Below, in pieces: positions 21,317 through 31,110 of a DNA stretch of 64,000 bases (the first letter of the stretch is position 1; each line of letters starts with the position of its first letter). The DNA comes from Gordonia amicalis NBRC 100051 = JCM 11271 (lineage in GTDB: Bacteria; Actinomycetota; Actinomycetes; Mycobacteriales; Mycobacteriaceae), in the NCBI RefSeq assembly GCF_000332995.1, contig NZ_BANS01000026.1, forward strand, positions 46,162 through 110,161, written 5' to 3'. The notes under the pieces are model-generated. The model had not been told where the DNA came from, did no database searches, and saw only the letters and a list, made by a program, of their open reading frames with translations. The position numbers and the translations under genes were made by a program.

Positions 21317-22039
21317 GTGTTGGGATTGCCAGAAGTGATCTCTGTCGCGCTCTTCGATCTCGACGGGGTCCTCACCGAGACCGCGGTGCTCCACCGCAAG
21401 GCATGGAAGAGAACCTTTGACGCCTTCCTCGCCGAACGCGCCGGCGGCGTCGATGCCCCCGGGTTCGTGGAGTTCACCGACCAGGACTACCTCGACTATG
21501 TCGACGGGCGTCCCCGTGAGGACGGCGTGCGGGCATTCCTCGCCTCGCGCGGGATCACCGATGTGGACCCGGCGACCGTGACCGCGATCGGCAGCCGCAA
21601 GAACGACATGTTCCTGGTCAGCCTCGCCGAGGAGGGTGGGCATGCCTATCCCGGCTCGGTGCGGTACCTCACCGCGGCACGTGAGGCGGGCCTCCGCATC
21701 GCAGTCGTCACGTCGTCGAAGAATGGAGGACCGGTGCTCGATGCAGCCGACCTGTCGGGATTCGTCGAGGTTCGCGTCGACGGTCTCGAGATCGCCGCGC
21801 GTGGACTCAACGGCAAACCGGCTCCCGACTCCTATCTCCTGGGAGCCGAGCTGATGGGCGTCGAGCCGGCCGCTGCCGCGGTTTTCGAGGACGCCATCTC
21901 GGGCGTACAGGCCGCTAGCGCAGGCGAGTTCGGCTACGTCGTCGGCATCGACCGCGTCGGCGGAGTCCAGGCCGAGGCGATGCGTGCCGCCGGCGCCGAC
22001 ATCGTCGTCAACGATCTCGACGAATTGCTGCCCGCATGA
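21317..22039 (+). CDS. HAD-family beta-phosphoglucomutase
   Basis: A 240-residue HAD protein with LFDLDGVLTET (motif I), VVTSSKNGGPVL (motif II), NGKPAPDSYLLGAE (Lys motif) and VFEDAISGVQAA (motif IV), and a helical cap. This form interconverts beta-glucose-1-phosphate and glucose-6-phosphate. It overlaps the GH65 phosphorylase by four bases, the pairing seen in M. tuberculosis Rv3400-Rv3401. Start choice is unsure: GTG 21317 gives VLGLPE, matching homologues, while a TTG at 21308 is possible. No good Shine-Dalgarno is visible. Confidence 0.87.
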   Translation: MLGLPEVISVALFDLDGVLTETAVLHRKAWKRTFDAFLAERAGGVDAPGFVEFTDQDYLDYVDGRPREDGVRAFLASRGITDVDPATVTAIGSRKNDMFLVSLAEEGGHAYPGSVRYLTAAREAGLRIAVVTSSKNGGPVLDAADLSGFVEVRVDGLEIAARGLNGKPAPDSYLLGAELMGVEPAAAAVFEDAISGVQAASAGEFGYVVGIDRVGGVQAEAMRAAGADIVVNDLDELLPA

Positions 22040-24387
22040 ACCCGGATCAAGGACACGGGTTCGAGATCCACCCGTGGCAGCTGAAGTGGAGCGGCGGAGT
22101 CGATCTCGACATGCTCGGCCGCACCGAGACGTTGTTCGCGTTGTCCAACGGGCACATCGGCTTACGCGGAACCTTCGAGGAAGGTGAGCCGGTCGATCAC
22201 CCGGGCACCTACCTCAACGGCTTCTACGAGTTGCGCGGCCTGCCCTACGCCGAGAGCGGCTACGGCTACCCGGAGTCCGGCCAGACGGTCGTGAACGTGA
22301 CCGACGGCAAGATCATCCGTTTGCTCGTCGAGGACGAGCCGATGGATCTTCGGTACGGGCGTACCGAAGAGCACGAGCGGACGCTGGACTTCCGTACCGG
22401 CACGCTGCGCCGGCACACCCTGTGGACGTCGCCGACGGGCCGCACCGTGCGGATCAAGTCCGAGCGTTTCGTCTCGTTCACCAAGCGCACCATCGCAGCC
22501 ATCCGCTATGAGGTGGAGCCCGTTGACGAGGACATGAAACTCGTTCTCCAGTCCGATCTGCTGGCCAACGAGCCGGTCCCGGCCCCGGGCAACGACCCGC
22601 GTCTCGCGGCCGCGCTCGACGCCCCGCTGGTGTCGGATCTCGCGACCTGCCGCAACTACTGGGGCATGCTGGTCCACCACACCAGGCAGTCGGGTCTGCA
22701 CATCGCGGCCGGCATGGATCACGAGATCTACTTCCCGGACAAGGCCGACACCTTCATCCGCGCCGACGGCGACCTCGCCCGCCTGACCATCGCGGCGAAT
22801 GTGCCGAAGGGCAAGAGCCTGACCCTCACCAAGTACATGGGGTACGGCTGGTCGGCCCGACGCTCGGTCCCGGCGTTGCGTGCGCAGGTCGACGCCGCGC
22901 TGGCGATGGCGATGGAGACCGGCTGGGACTCCCTCAAGGCCGACCAGGTCCGATACCTCGAGGACTTCTGGCGCGACGCGGACATCGAGCTCGACGGCGA
23001 TCCCGAACTCCAGCAGGCGGTCCGGTTCGCGCTGTTCCACGTCCTGCAGGCCGGCGCCCGCGGACAGTCACGCGCGATCCCGGCCAAGGGACTCACCGGT
23101 CCCGGATACGACGGCCACACCTTCTGGGACACCGAGAGTTTCATCCTCCCGATGCTCACCTACACGGTGCCCGCGGCGGCCGGGGAGGAACTCCGCTGGC
23201 GCCATGCCACCATGGACAAGGCCAAGGCCCGCGCCGCGGAACTCGGGCAGCGCGGCGCCATGTTCCCGTGGCGCTCGATCAACGGCGACGAGTGCTCGGG
23301 CTACTGGCCCGCGGGCACGGCGGGCGTGCACGTGTCGGCCGACATCGCCAACGCCACCGCCCGGTACCTGCGCGCGACCGGCGACGAACAGTTCGAGACC
23401 GAGTGTGGCGTCGAACTTCTCGTCGAAACCGCCCGGCTGTTCGCCGGCCTCGGCCATCACGATGTCAACGGGAAGTTCCGCATCGACGGCGTGACCGGGC
23501 CCGACGAGTACACGGCCGTGGTCAACAACAACGTCTTCACCAACCTCGCGGCACAGCAGAACCTGCGCGACGCGGTGGCCGCGGTGCACCGTCGACCCGA
23601 TCTCGCCGAGCAGTTCGGGGTGACCACAGCCGAAGCGGCGCACTGGGAGTCGTGCGCGGACGACATGTCGATCCCCTACGACGAGGCGCTGGGGGTGCAC
23701 CAGCAGTGCGAGTCCTTCACGCTTCTCAGCGCGTGGGATTTCGAGTCCTCGGTCGGCCGCTACCCACTGTTGCTGAACTATCCGTACTACGACCTCTACC
23801 GCAAACAGGTCGTGAAGCAGGCCGATCTGGTGTACGCGACCTATCTGTTCGGCGACTCGTTCACCGCCGAACAGAAGCTCCGCAACTTCGACTACTACTA
23901 CCCCATCACCGTGCGCGACTCGTCGCTGTCGGCATGCTGTGAGGCGGTCACCGCCGCCGAGGTCGGTTACCTCGACCTCGCCTACGACCTGCTCGCCGAG
24001 TCGGTGTTCACCGATCTGCACGACCTGCACAACAACGTCAACAGCGGCCTGCACATCGCTGCGCTCGCCGGGGCGTGGACGGACTGCGTGGCCGGTTTCG
24101 GCGGCATGCGCGACTTCGGCGGGCAGATCACCTTCGCGCCGCGACTGCCGAGGCGGTTGACCTACCTGTCGTTCCGCATGATCGTGCGGGAGTCGAAGAT
24201 CGTGGTCGCGGTGGACAAGGAGAGCACCACCTACCGGTTGCTGTCGGGTCCGCCGATCGACCTGGCACACCACGGCGAGAAGTTCACGCTCACCTCGGCG
24301 CCGGTGACCATGAAGATCCCCGACTTCCACTACCGCGAGCCACCCAAGGCGCCTCCGGGCTGCGAGCCCTACCGACGCGAGATCTGA
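22036..24387 (+). CDS. Glycoside hydrolase family 65 (trehalose/maltose phosphorylase-type)
   Basis: A 783-residue cytosolic GH65 enzyme. The N-terminal beta-sandwich begins HPWQLKWSG and includes ETLFALSNGHIGLRG. The (alpha/alpha)6 barrel has HTFWDTESFILP and the catalytic acid Glu in TGPDEYTAVVNNN; phosphate-contact HQQCESF follows, then HNNVNSGLHIAALAGAW. GH65 phosphorylases split trehalose, maltose or kojibiose into glucose and beta-glucose-1-phosphate, which the coupled HAD mutase would convert to glucose-6-phosphate. Exact disaccharide specificity is not clear. Confidence 0.92.
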   Translation: MNPDQGHGFEIHPWQLKWSGGVDLDMLGRTETLFALSNGHIGLRGTFEEGEPVDHPGTYLNGFYELRGLPYAESGYGYPESGQTVVNVTDGKIIRLLVEDEPMDLRYGRTEEHERTLDFRTGTLRRHTLWTSPTGRTVRIKSERFVSFTKRTIAAIRYEVEPVDEDMKLVLQSDLLANEPVPAPGNDPRLAAALDAPLVSDLATCRNYWGMLVHHTRQSGLHIAAGMDHEIYFPDKADTFIRADGDLARLTIAANVPKGKSLTLTKYMGYGWSARRSVPALRAQVDAALAMAMETGWDSLKADQVRYLEDFWRDADIELDGDPELQQAVRFALFHVLQAGARGQSRAIPAKGLTGPGYDGHTFWDTESFILPMLTYTVPAAAGEELRWRHATMDKAKARAAELGQRGAMFPWRSINGDECSGYWPAGTAGVHVSADIANATARYLRATGDEQFETECGVELLVETARLFAGLGHHDVNGKFRIDGVTGPDEYTAVVNNNVFTNLAAQQNLRDAVAAVHRRPDLAEQFGVTTAEAAHWESCADDMSIPYDEALGVHQQCESFTLLSAWDFESSVGRYPLLLNYPYYDLYRKQVVKQADLVYATYLFGDSFTAEQKLRNFDYYYPITVRDSSLSACCEAVTAAEVGYLDLAYDLLAESVFTDLHDLHNNVNSGLHIAALAGAWTDCVAGFGGMRDFGGQITFAPRLPRRLTYLSFRMIVRESKIVVAVDKESTTYRLLSGPPIDLAHHGEKFTLTSAPVTMKIPDFHYREPPKAPPGCEPYRREI

Positions 24388-24462
24388 TCGGGCCCGGCGC
24401 GTCCACCGCTTGACCTTCACACTGTGTCAAGGACTGCAATGCGGGGGTAGGAGGTGCCGACG

Positions 24463-25149
24463 ATGACAACCGAGCACGCACTCAGCGACCCCACCCGTAG
24501 CGCCCTGTCCACCGCGCTGCACTCCCCCGAGGCCTCGACGCGGCTGCGGGCGGCGATGGCGGCGGGTACCGAACCCGACCCGCGCCTCGTCGACGACCTC
24601 GTCGCACGCTGCGGCACCGAACCGGATTTCTTCGTCCGGGACATGCTGACCTGGGCGCTGACCAGACTTCCGGCGGCGCTGACGGTACCGCGCCTGATCG
24701 GTGAGCTGGTCTCGGCGTTACCGCAGGCGCGTGCCCAGGCGCTGCACACGCTGTCGAAGATCGGCGATCGGACGGCGTGGCCGGCCATCACCGTCGAACT
24801 GCTGCACGACGCCGATCCCGACGTCGCACGGGCCGCGTGGCGCGCCGCGGTGGTCCTCGTCCCGGCGGACGAGGAGGTGGGACTCTCGGTCGAGTTGGCC
24901 GGTGAACTCGGTCGCCGCGGAATCGAGGTGCAGCGCAGCCTGAGTCGTGCGCTCGCCGCTCTGGGCGAGATATCGCTCGACGCACTCGCCTCGGCTCGTC
25001 GACATCGGGATCCACGGGTCCGCGCGCATGCCGCCGCCACCGCGCGGCTCCTCGACGATCCGGACAGCGACTTCGCGTATGAGCTCGAAATGGCCACACG
25101 GTTGGCGAACACCGGTGTACCGGTTCATGATTCGGGTCCGCCGTGCTGA
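24463..25149 (+). CDS. HEAT-repeat protein
   Basis: A 228-residue, all-helical protein with PBS-lyase-type HEAT repeats: LRAAMAAGTEPDPRLVDDLVARC, LPQARAQALHTLSKIGDRTAW and PDVARAAWRAAVVL. No enzymatic motif or membrane segment is seen, so it is probably a binding scaffold. The ATG at 24463 is favoured over a GTG nine bases upstream because GGAGG lies 8 bases before it. It overlaps by seven bases a MerR regulator that carries its own HEAT repeats, so the two products probably work together. Confidence 0.8.
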   Translation: MTTEHALSDPTRSALSTALHSPEASTRLRAAMAAGTEPDPRLVDDLVARCGTEPDFFVRDMLTWALTRLPAALTVPRLIGELVSALPQARAQALHTLSKIGDRTAWPAITVELLHDADPDVARAAWRAAVVLVPADEEVGLSVELAGELGRRGIEVQRSLSRALAALGEISLDALASARRHRDPRVRAHAAATARLLDDPDSDFAYELEMATRLANTGVPVHDSGPPC

Positions 25150-26123
25150 TCGGCGAGGTGGCGCGGCGTTCGGGTGTGAGCACCCGGATGCTGCGCCACT
25201 ACGACACCCTCGGCCTCGTGCGGCCGACGGGCCGGACCACAGGTGGTTACCGCGAGTACTCCGACGCCGACATCGAACGCCTCCTCCATGTGGAGAGTCT
25301 CCGGTCGCTGGGATTGTCGTTACGCGACGTCGGCCGTGCACTCGACGATCCCGGCTTCGCGCCGGATGCGCTCCTGGAGCGGATGATCCAGGACACGGAG
25401 GACCGGATGGCCGCCGACGCCCGGCTACTGGATCGGCTGCGGCAGATCGAGGCCGCCGACGCCGACGACTGGTCGGCGGTACTCGATGTGGTCGGTCTGC
25501 TGCGCGCGGTGCATTCCGAGTACGCCGCCCACCGCCAGCGGGCGGCGTTGCGGGCGGGCGACGCCGGACTGTCCGCCGAGGCCCTGACGGACGCGCTGCT
25601 GGCCGAATCCGATCCCAACACGGCCGGCGCCCTCCGCTGGGCACTCGCGCAGACATCGGGTGCGCTCGACCAGCTCGCCGCGCGGGTGGCCGACCACGAT
25701 CCGACGATCCGGCGCCGCGCAATCACCGCCCTCGCCTCGATCGAGGACGCCCGGGCGACCGCCGTGCTGGAGGGGGCGCTGACGGACCCCGATCCCGAGG
25801 TCCGGCGCACGGTCGCCCGGGCCCTCGGCCGTCGGGGGGTCGACGCCGCGGTGGACGTCCTCATCGAACTCGTCGCCGCCGGGGACCGCGACGTCGAGGC
25901 GGCCGAGACCCTTGCGACGTATGCGGACGACGACCGGATCGTCGGCCTGCTCGTCGATCGTCTCGGCGGCGACCCGGACCCGTCGGTCCGGCTGCGGCTG
26001 GTCCAGGCGTTGGCCGAGATCGCCGGCGACGCGGCGTCGAAGGCCTTGACCGACCTGGGGGACGACGCCGACGAGACGGTCGCGCGCACCGCGCGGGCCA
26101 TCGGATCGTTACGATCCCCCTGA
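25143..26123 (+). CDS. MerR-family regulator with C-terminal HEAT repeats
   Basis: A 326-residue fusion. Residues 1-70 are a MerR winged HTH ([38 protein letters not shown]), then a dimerisation helix. From about residue 155 to the end come four or five HEAT repeats ([53 protein letters not shown]). GTG at 25143 is the start. The HEAT part takes the place of the usual MerR effector domain, so protein partners rather than small molecules may control it. The overlapping HEAT gene upstream is the obvious candidate partner. Confidence 0.85.
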   Translation: MLIGEVARRSGVSTRMLRHYDTLGLVRPTGRTTGGYREYSDADIERLLHVESLRSLGLSLRDVGRALDDPGFAPDALLERMIQDTEDRMAADARLLDRLRQIEAADADDWSAVLDVVGLLRAVHSEYAAHRQRAALRAGDAGLSAEALTDALLAESDPNTAGALRWALAQTSGALDQLAARVADHDPTIRRRAITALASIEDARATAVLEGALTDPDPEVRRTVARALGRRGVDAAVDVLIELVAAGDRDVEAAETLATYADDDRIVGLLVDRLGGDPDPSVRLRLVQALAEIAGDAASKALTDLGDDADETVARTARAIGSLRSP

Positions 26124-26140
26124 ACGGCGCCGACCCGCGA

Positions 26141-26171
26141 TTGGCTGTCACCGGCCGCCGGTCGGTACTCT
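26141..26171 (+). promoter_or_regulatory. Possible metG promoter
   Basis: TTGGCT at 26141-26146 and TACTCT at 26166-26171 are separated by 19 bases, followed by GGAG and the metG ATG at 26182. It is a weak match, offered because it lies in the only gap before metG. Confidence 0.3.
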
Positions 26172-26181
26172 GTGGAGCACT

Positions 26182-27771
26182 ATGGCACCCGATCTGACCA
26201 GCCCTGATCTGTCCGGCACGGCCGAGGACGGCACCTCGTACGGTGCGGGGCGCCCGTACTACCTCACCACCGCGATCGCTTATCCCAACGGCGCACCGCA
26301 CATCGGGCACGCCTACGAGTACATCTCCGCCGATGCCCTCGCACGGTTCAAGCGCCTCGACGGTTTCGACGTCCGGTTCCTCACCGGCACCGACGTCCAC
26401 GGCCAGAAGATGCAGCAGACCGCGCTGGCCGAGGGCATCCCCACCGCCGAACTCGCCAACCGGAACTCCGACCGGTTCCAGTCGCTGCAGGAACGCCTCG
26501 GCTCCAGCTTCGACCGTTTCATCCGCACCTCCGACGCCGATCACAAGCGGGCGTCGGAAGAGCTGTGGAAGCGGATGAGCGACCGCGGCGACATCTATCT
26601 CGACAAGTACTCCGGCTGGTACGACGTCCGTGACGAGACGTTCTACGCCGAGGCCGACACCGAGGTCAACGACGCCGGCGAGCGCGTCGCCTCCGACACC
26701 GGTCACGTGGTGACCTGGACCGAGGAGGAGACGTACTTCTTCCGGCTGTCGGCCTACCAGGACAAGCTCCTCGAGCTGTACGAGGCACAGCCCGACTTCA
26801 TCGGTCCCGACGCGCGGCGCAACGAGGTCATCAGCTTCGTCAAGGGCGGGCTCACCGACCTGTCGGTGTCGCGGACGACCTTCGACTGGGGCGTCCGGGT
26901 CCCCGGCCACCCCGAACACGTCATGTACGTGTGGGTCGACGCGCTGACCAACTACCTGACCGGAGTCGGGTTTCCCGACGATCCGGCGACCTTCGAGCGG
27001 TTCTGGCCCGCCGACCTGCACATCATCGGCAAGGACATCATCCGGTTCCACTGCGTGTACTGGCCCGCCTTCCTGATGAGCGCGGGCGTCGAGCTGCCCA
27101 AGCGGGTCTTCGCGCACGGCTTCCTGTTCAACAAGGGCGAGAAGATGTCCAAGTCGGTCGGCAACGTCGTCGACCCGGAGAACCTGATCGACGAGTTCGG
27201 TCTCGACCCGGTGCGCTACTTCTTCCTGCGCGAGGTGTCCTACGGCCAGGACGGGTCGTACTCCGCCGAGGCGATCGTGTCGCGCATCAACGCCGACCTC
27301 TCCAACGAGTTCGGCAACCTCGCCCAGCGCACCCTGTCGATGATCGGCAAGTACTTCGACGGTGTGGTGCCGGCGACCGGTGAACTCACCGACACCGACC
27401 GCGCGCTGCTCGACCGGGCCGACTCGCTGCTCGAGACCGTCCGCGAGCACTTCGACAACCAGGCCATCCACCTCGGACTCGAGGCGCTGTGGTCGACGCT
27501 GGCCGAGACCAATCGGTACATCTCGTCGCAGGAACCGTGGAAGCTCGCGAAGACCGACCTCGACCGCACCGGCACCGTGCTCTATGTGTGCGCCGAGGTG
27601 GTCCGCATCGTCGCGGTGCTGAGCCAGCCGGTGATGCCGGAGTCGTCGAACAAGATCCTCGATCTGCTCGCCGTCGGCGACGACCGCCAGTTCAGCGCCG
27701 TCACCACCCGGCTGGCACCGGGCGTCGCACTGCCCAAACCGTCGCCGGTGTTCCCGCGGTACGAGAACTGA
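26182..27771 (+). CDS. metG: Methionyl-tRNA synthetase
   Basis: Class I aminoacyl-tRNA synthetase of 529 residues that charges tRNA-Met. The HIGH-type motif is [12 protein letters not shown], the KMSKS loop is [12 protein letters not shown], and the Rossmann segment [16 protein letters not shown] is clear. The C-terminal helical anticodon domain ([12 protein letters not shown]) is present and there is no EMAP domain, like the short mycobacterial MetG. GGAG precedes the ATG. It lies next to pabB as in mycobacteria, but its usual neighbour tatD is about 17 kb away beyond the mce block. Confidence 0.95.
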   Translation: MAPDLTSPDLSGTAEDGTSYGAGRPYYLTTAIAYPNGAPHIGHAYEYISADALARFKRLDGFDVRFLTGTDVHGQKMQQTALAEGIPTAELANRNSDRFQSLQERLGSSFDRFIRTSDADHKRASEELWKRMSDRGDIYLDKYSGWYDVRDETFYAEADTEVNDAGERVASDTGHVVTWTEEETYFFRLSAYQDKLLELYEAQPDFIGPDARRNEVISFVKGGLTDLSVSRTTFDWGVRVPGHPEHVMYVWVDALTNYLTGVGFPDDPATFERFWPADLHIIGKDIIRFHCVYWPAFLMSAGVELPKRVFAHGFLFNKGEKMSKSVGNVVDPENLIDEFGLDPVRYFFLREVSYGQDGSYSAEAIVSRINADLSNEFGNLAQRTLSMIGKYFDGVVPATGELTDTDRALLDRADSLLETVREHFDNQAIHLGLEALWSTLAETNRYISSQEPWKLAKTDLDRTGTVLYVCAEVVRIVAVLSQPVMPESSNKILDLLAVGDDRQFSAVTTRLAPGVALPKPSPVFPRYEN

Positions 27772-27787
27772 CCCGCCCTCGCCGCAC

Positions 27788-28972
27788 ATGGCCGCGTCCG
27801 CGCTCGATGCGCTCCGGGCTCTCCATGCCGAGACCCGCACCCGGGGACTCCCACCGCCCGCAGCGCTGATCGGCGACTGGCTGGACACCGACGCGGTGAT
27901 CGCTCCGACAATCGAGGTCGTCCCGGGCTGCACCCCGCCCGACGACCCCGACCGCTTCTGGTTCGGCTACCTCGGATTCCCCGTGCGCGCCGAGGAGGCG
28001 TCGCTGCCGTCGACCGCCGGGGGTCTCACCGACGGCGTCCTCGTCCTGCGGAACGGCGTGTGGTCGACCCTCGGCACCGGCCTCCCCGACTGGGCGTACG
28101 CCGTACTCGACGCCCCGCATCCCGGTGAGGGGAAGCCGACGACGACCGACTGGACACCGCCGGCGCGCGAACCGCATCTGGCCGCGATCGATCGCTGTCT
28201 CGACGCGATCCGCGCCGGCGAGGTGTATCAGGCATGCGTGTGCACGCGGTTCACCGGCACGTTGTCGGGTCGGCCGGTGGACTTCTTCGCCGACCTCGCC
28301 GGTGCCACCACCCCCGCGAAAGCGGCTTTCCTCCAGGGTGATTGGGGTACGGTCGCCAGCCTGTCACCGGAGACCTTCCTGCGGCGCACCGGGAACATCA
28401 TCAGTTCCTCGCCGATCAAGGGGACCCTGCCTGCGCACGCCGACCCCGACGCCCTGTCCGCCTCCGCGAAGGACATCGCGGAGAACATCATGATCGTCGA
28501 CCTCGTCCGCAACGACCTGGGACGGATCGCCGTCACCGGCAGCGTCCGGGTGCCCGAACTGCTGTCGGTGGTGCCCGCGCCCGGCGTCTGGCACCTGGTC
28601 TCGCGTGTCGAGGCGATCGTGCGGCCCGGCACGGGCACCGCCGAGGTGCTCGACGCCACCTTCCCGCCCGCATCGGTCACCGGTACGCCCAAGCTGCGTG
28701 CGATGGAGCTGCTCGCCGACTGGGAGAGCAGCGCCCGGGGCGTCTACTGCGGCGCGATCGGCGTCGCCGGACCCGACCGCGCCCTCGATCTCAACGTCGC
28801 GATCCGCACGGTCGAGATCGCTCCGGACGGCGGCATCGCACTCGGTGTCGGTGGCGGAATCACCATTGATTCCGTCCCGGACGACGAGTGGCAGGAGTGT
28901 CTCGACAAGGCTGCCAGCATCGTTGCCGGCGACCGGACGCAGACGTTGCAGGATCGCAAATACCGGACTTGA
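27788..28972 (+). CDS. pabB: Aminodeoxychorismate synthase component I (PabB-type)
   Basis: A 394-residue chorismate-utilising enzyme for folate synthesis, converting chorismate and ammonia to 4-amino-4-deoxychorismate with a PabA partner. Motifs include SLSPETFLRR, SSPIKGTLP (the chorismate-binding PIKGT that marks PabB), IMIVDLVRNDLGR and PPASVTGTPKLRAMEL. The N-terminal region is shorter than in TrpE. It follows metG after 16 bases and is likely cotranscribed. Confidence 0.9.
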   Translation: MAASALDALRALHAETRTRGLPPPAALIGDWLDTDAVIAPTIEVVPGCTPPDDPDRFWFGYLGFPVRAEEASLPSTAGGLTDGVLVLRNGVWSTLGTGLPDWAYAVLDAPHPGEGKPTTTDWTPPAREPHLAAIDRCLDAIRAGEVYQACVCTRFTGTLSGRPVDFFADLAGATTPAKAAFLQGDWGTVASLSPETFLRRTGNIISSSPIKGTLPAHADPDALSASAKDIAENIMIVDLVRNDLGRIAVTGSVRVPELLSVVPAPGVWHLVSRVEAIVRPGTGTAEVLDATFPPASVTGTPKLRAMELLADWESSARGVYCGAIGVAGPDRALDLNVAIRTVEIAPDGGIALGVGGGITIDSVPDDEWQECLDKAASIVAGDRTQTLQDRKYRT

Positions 28973-28998
28973 TTGGCGATTTGGGTAATATTTCTCCC

Positions 28999-30246
28999 AT
29001 GACTTTGTCCATCCGGACGACCACCGATCTCACGGAGCTGGCCCGGGAGATCAATCGCGACCGCGAGGCGATCATGTCGGGTGCGACGCCGCCTCCCCGA
29101 TTCGCGGATGAAGTGGCCGAGTCCTGGACCCGGGTGAAGGCCGCGGACAATCCCTCCACGCTCGACGACCACCACCGCGGACGGATCGACCGCGACGAGC
29201 TCGAAGCCCGCCGGTCCGCGCATCCGCTCCGCCACTCGGTGGACTCTCTCAAGCGGGTGTTCGCCCAGTCGGCCGACGACCCGCTGATGGCACTGGGCAT
29301 CTTCGACACCGACGGGGTGATGCTGTGGCGTGGCGGCTCGCGCGCGGTGCTGCCCGAGGCGAACCGGCTCGGCCTCGTCGAGGGAAGCCGGTGGGATGAG
29401 GATTCCGCGGCGACGACGGCGGTGGGCCTGGCGATCCGCCACCGGCGACCCAGCCGCGTCTTCGGCGCGGAGCACTACAGCCGATCCCTGCACGGGCTGT
29501 ACTGCACCGCGACGCCGGTCCACGATCCGCGCACGGGTGAGATGGTCGCGGTCGCCGGGCTGGCCGGACCGGCGATGCAGATGCAGCCCGCGGCTTCGGC
29601 GTTCACGAACGCCCTGGCGGCACTGAGCGAGCACGAGGTGACTCTCGCCCATCAGCGCACCCTCGCCGACCTCCGTTACCACGGCCGTGCCCAGCTCGCC
29701 GGCCTGCACGGGCCCGGTCTACTCATCGACGACGACGGCTGGGTGGCCGAGGGCCGCGGGTGCACGCCGCCGGTCCGGGTCGCCGCGCCGACGGTGGACA
29801 TGCGTCAGTTCGTGCCCGGACTCGGGATGTGCGTCGTCGAACGACTCGGGATGGGCTGGCTCGTGCGTCCGGCAGGCCCCTCGGGTCCGGTCATCGCCGA
29901 ACTCGACCTCGACGGCGAGCCGACGATCACGGTCACCGGTGACGACGACCCGTGGCGTACGGTGCTCACCCGGCGCCACGCGCAGATCCTGTTGCTGCTG
30001 GCCGACGCGGGCGACCATGGACTCACCTCACAGCAGTTGAGCCAGTTGCTGTTCGGCGACCAGAACCACACCGTGAGCGTGCGTGCCGAGTTGTCGCGCC
30101 TGCGCCGGGTGGTCGGCGCGCTCGTCTCGAGCCGGCCCTACCGGCTGGCGCCGCGCGTCGAGCTGCGGGTCAGCTCGGATCAGCTCGACGCCTATCGAGA
30201 ACCGACTGGTAGACGTCGCGTCGCGAGGCACTCGAACCCTGCGTGA
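28999..30246 (+). CDS. GAF-domain transcriptional regulator
   Basis: A 415-residue regulator. The N-terminal part (about 1-75) carries RFADEVAESWTR, typical of AcoR-like sensors. A GAF domain follows (about 80-200: LGIFDTDGVMLWRGG, VEGSRWDEDSAATTAVGLAI, YCTATPVHDP). A C-terminal winged HTH has ILLLLADAGDHGLTSQQLSQ and SVRAELSRLRRVVG. There is no AAA+ domain, so it is not a sigma-54 activator. TAATAT eight bases before the ATG suggests a leaderless transcript. Its last 77 bases overlap rsmI tail to tail. Confidence 0.82.
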   Translation: MTLSIRTTTDLTELAREINRDREAIMSGATPPPRFADEVAESWTRVKAADNPSTLDDHHRGRIDRDELEARRSAHPLRHSVDSLKRVFAQSADDPLMALGIFDTDGVMLWRGGSRAVLPEANRLGLVEGSRWDEDSAATTAVGLAIRHRRPSRVFGAEHYSRSLHGLYCTATPVHDPRTGEMVAVAGLAGPAMQMQPAASAFTNALAALSEHEVTLAHQRTLADLRYHGRAQLAGLHGPGLLIDDDGWVAEGRGCTPPVRVAAPTVDMRQFVPGLGMCVVERLGMGWLVRPAGPSGPVIAELDLDGEPTITVTGDDDPWRTVLTRRHAQILLLLADAGDHGLTSQQLSQLLFGDQNHTVSVRAELSRLRRVVGALVSSRPYRLAPRVELRVSSDQLDAYREPTGRRRVARHSNPA

Positions 30247-31072
30247 CCTCCGCGCAGGCATCCTTGAGCCGCATCCCGCCCGCCACCAGTTTCTCGGCGC
30301 GGTCGGCCAGTTCGTCGATGTCGGGTTCGGCGGCCACCGCGCCGGCGATGACGACCGTGATCTCGCCCTTGACGCCGCCGGCCGCCCACCCGGCCAGTTC
30401 GGCCAGACCACCGCGGCGGACCTCCTCGTAGGTCTTCGTCATCTCCCGGCACACCGCGCCGCGCCGATCGGGTCCGAGGATCTCGGCCGCCGCGGCGAGC
30501 GTGTCCGCCAGCCGGTGCGGCGACTCGAAGAAGACGGCGGTGCGCGGCTGGGCGATCAGCTCGCGCAGCCATTCCGCACGGGCACCCGGCTTGCGTGGCG
30601 CGAAGCCCTCGAAACAGAACCGCTCCGACGGCAGCGCCGACACCGCGAGTGCCGTCGTCACCGCCGAGGGTCCCGGCAATGCCGTCACGGGCAGACCCGC
30701 CTCGGCGCAGGCCACCACGATCCGGTAGCCGGGGTCGCTGACCGAGGGCATCCCGGCATCGGTGACCAGCAGGACCGTCTCACCGCCGGCGATCGCCTCG
30801 ACGAGGCCCGGTGTCCGGGCGGCCTCCACCTGGTCGTAGTAGCTGACGACGCGTCCGCCGATCTCGACGCCGAGCGCGGCGGCGAGCGACCGGGTGCGGC
30901 GGGTGTCCTCGGCGGCGACGATGTCGGCCGTCTGCAGCGCCGCCCTCAGCCGGGGCGACGCATCGTCCACCTGTCCCATCGGGGTGGCGGCCAGCACCAG
31001 CCGTCCGCTCGTCCCGGGCACGGCAGACCGGGGGTGGTCGGTGGACTGTGTGTCGGGCTGGGCGGCATTCAT
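30170..31072 (-). CDS. rsmI: 16S rRNA (cytidine1402-2'-O)-methyltransferase
   Basis: A 300-residue tetrapyrrole-methylase-fold enzyme that 2'-O-methylates C1402 in the decoding site of 16S rRNA. Visible are LVLAATPMGQVDDASPRL, IVAAEDTRRTRSL, LLVTDAGMPSVSDPGY with the SAM site, and GPSAVTTALAVSALP. It is divergent from pmt, the same arrangement as Rv1003/Rv1002c. The 3' end overlaps the GAF regulator gene. Confidence 0.93.
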   Translation of the reverse strand: MNAAQPDTQSTDHPRSAVPGTSGRLVLAATPMGQVDDASPRLRAALQTADIVAAEDTRRTRSLAAALGVEIGGRVVSYYDQVEAARTPGLVEAIAGGETVLLVTDAGMPSVSDPGYRIVVACAEAGLPVTALPGPSAVTTALAVSALPSERFCFEGFAPRKPGARAEWLRELIAQPRTAVFFESPHRLADTLAAAAEILGPDRRGAVCREMTKTYEEVRRGGLAELAGWAAGGVKGEITVVIAGAVAAEPDIDELADRAEKLVAGGMRLKDACAEVTQGSSASRRDVYQSVLDRRRADPS

Positions 31073-31110
31073 CGTCAGCCAGCTTACGAGGGCCCACTAG
31101 GATCGAGCGG

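Noticed and set aside
25861..27933. 690-codon minus-strand ORF opposite metG
   Set aside because: metG motifs on the plus strand are decisive; the antisense frame is a high-GC shadow.
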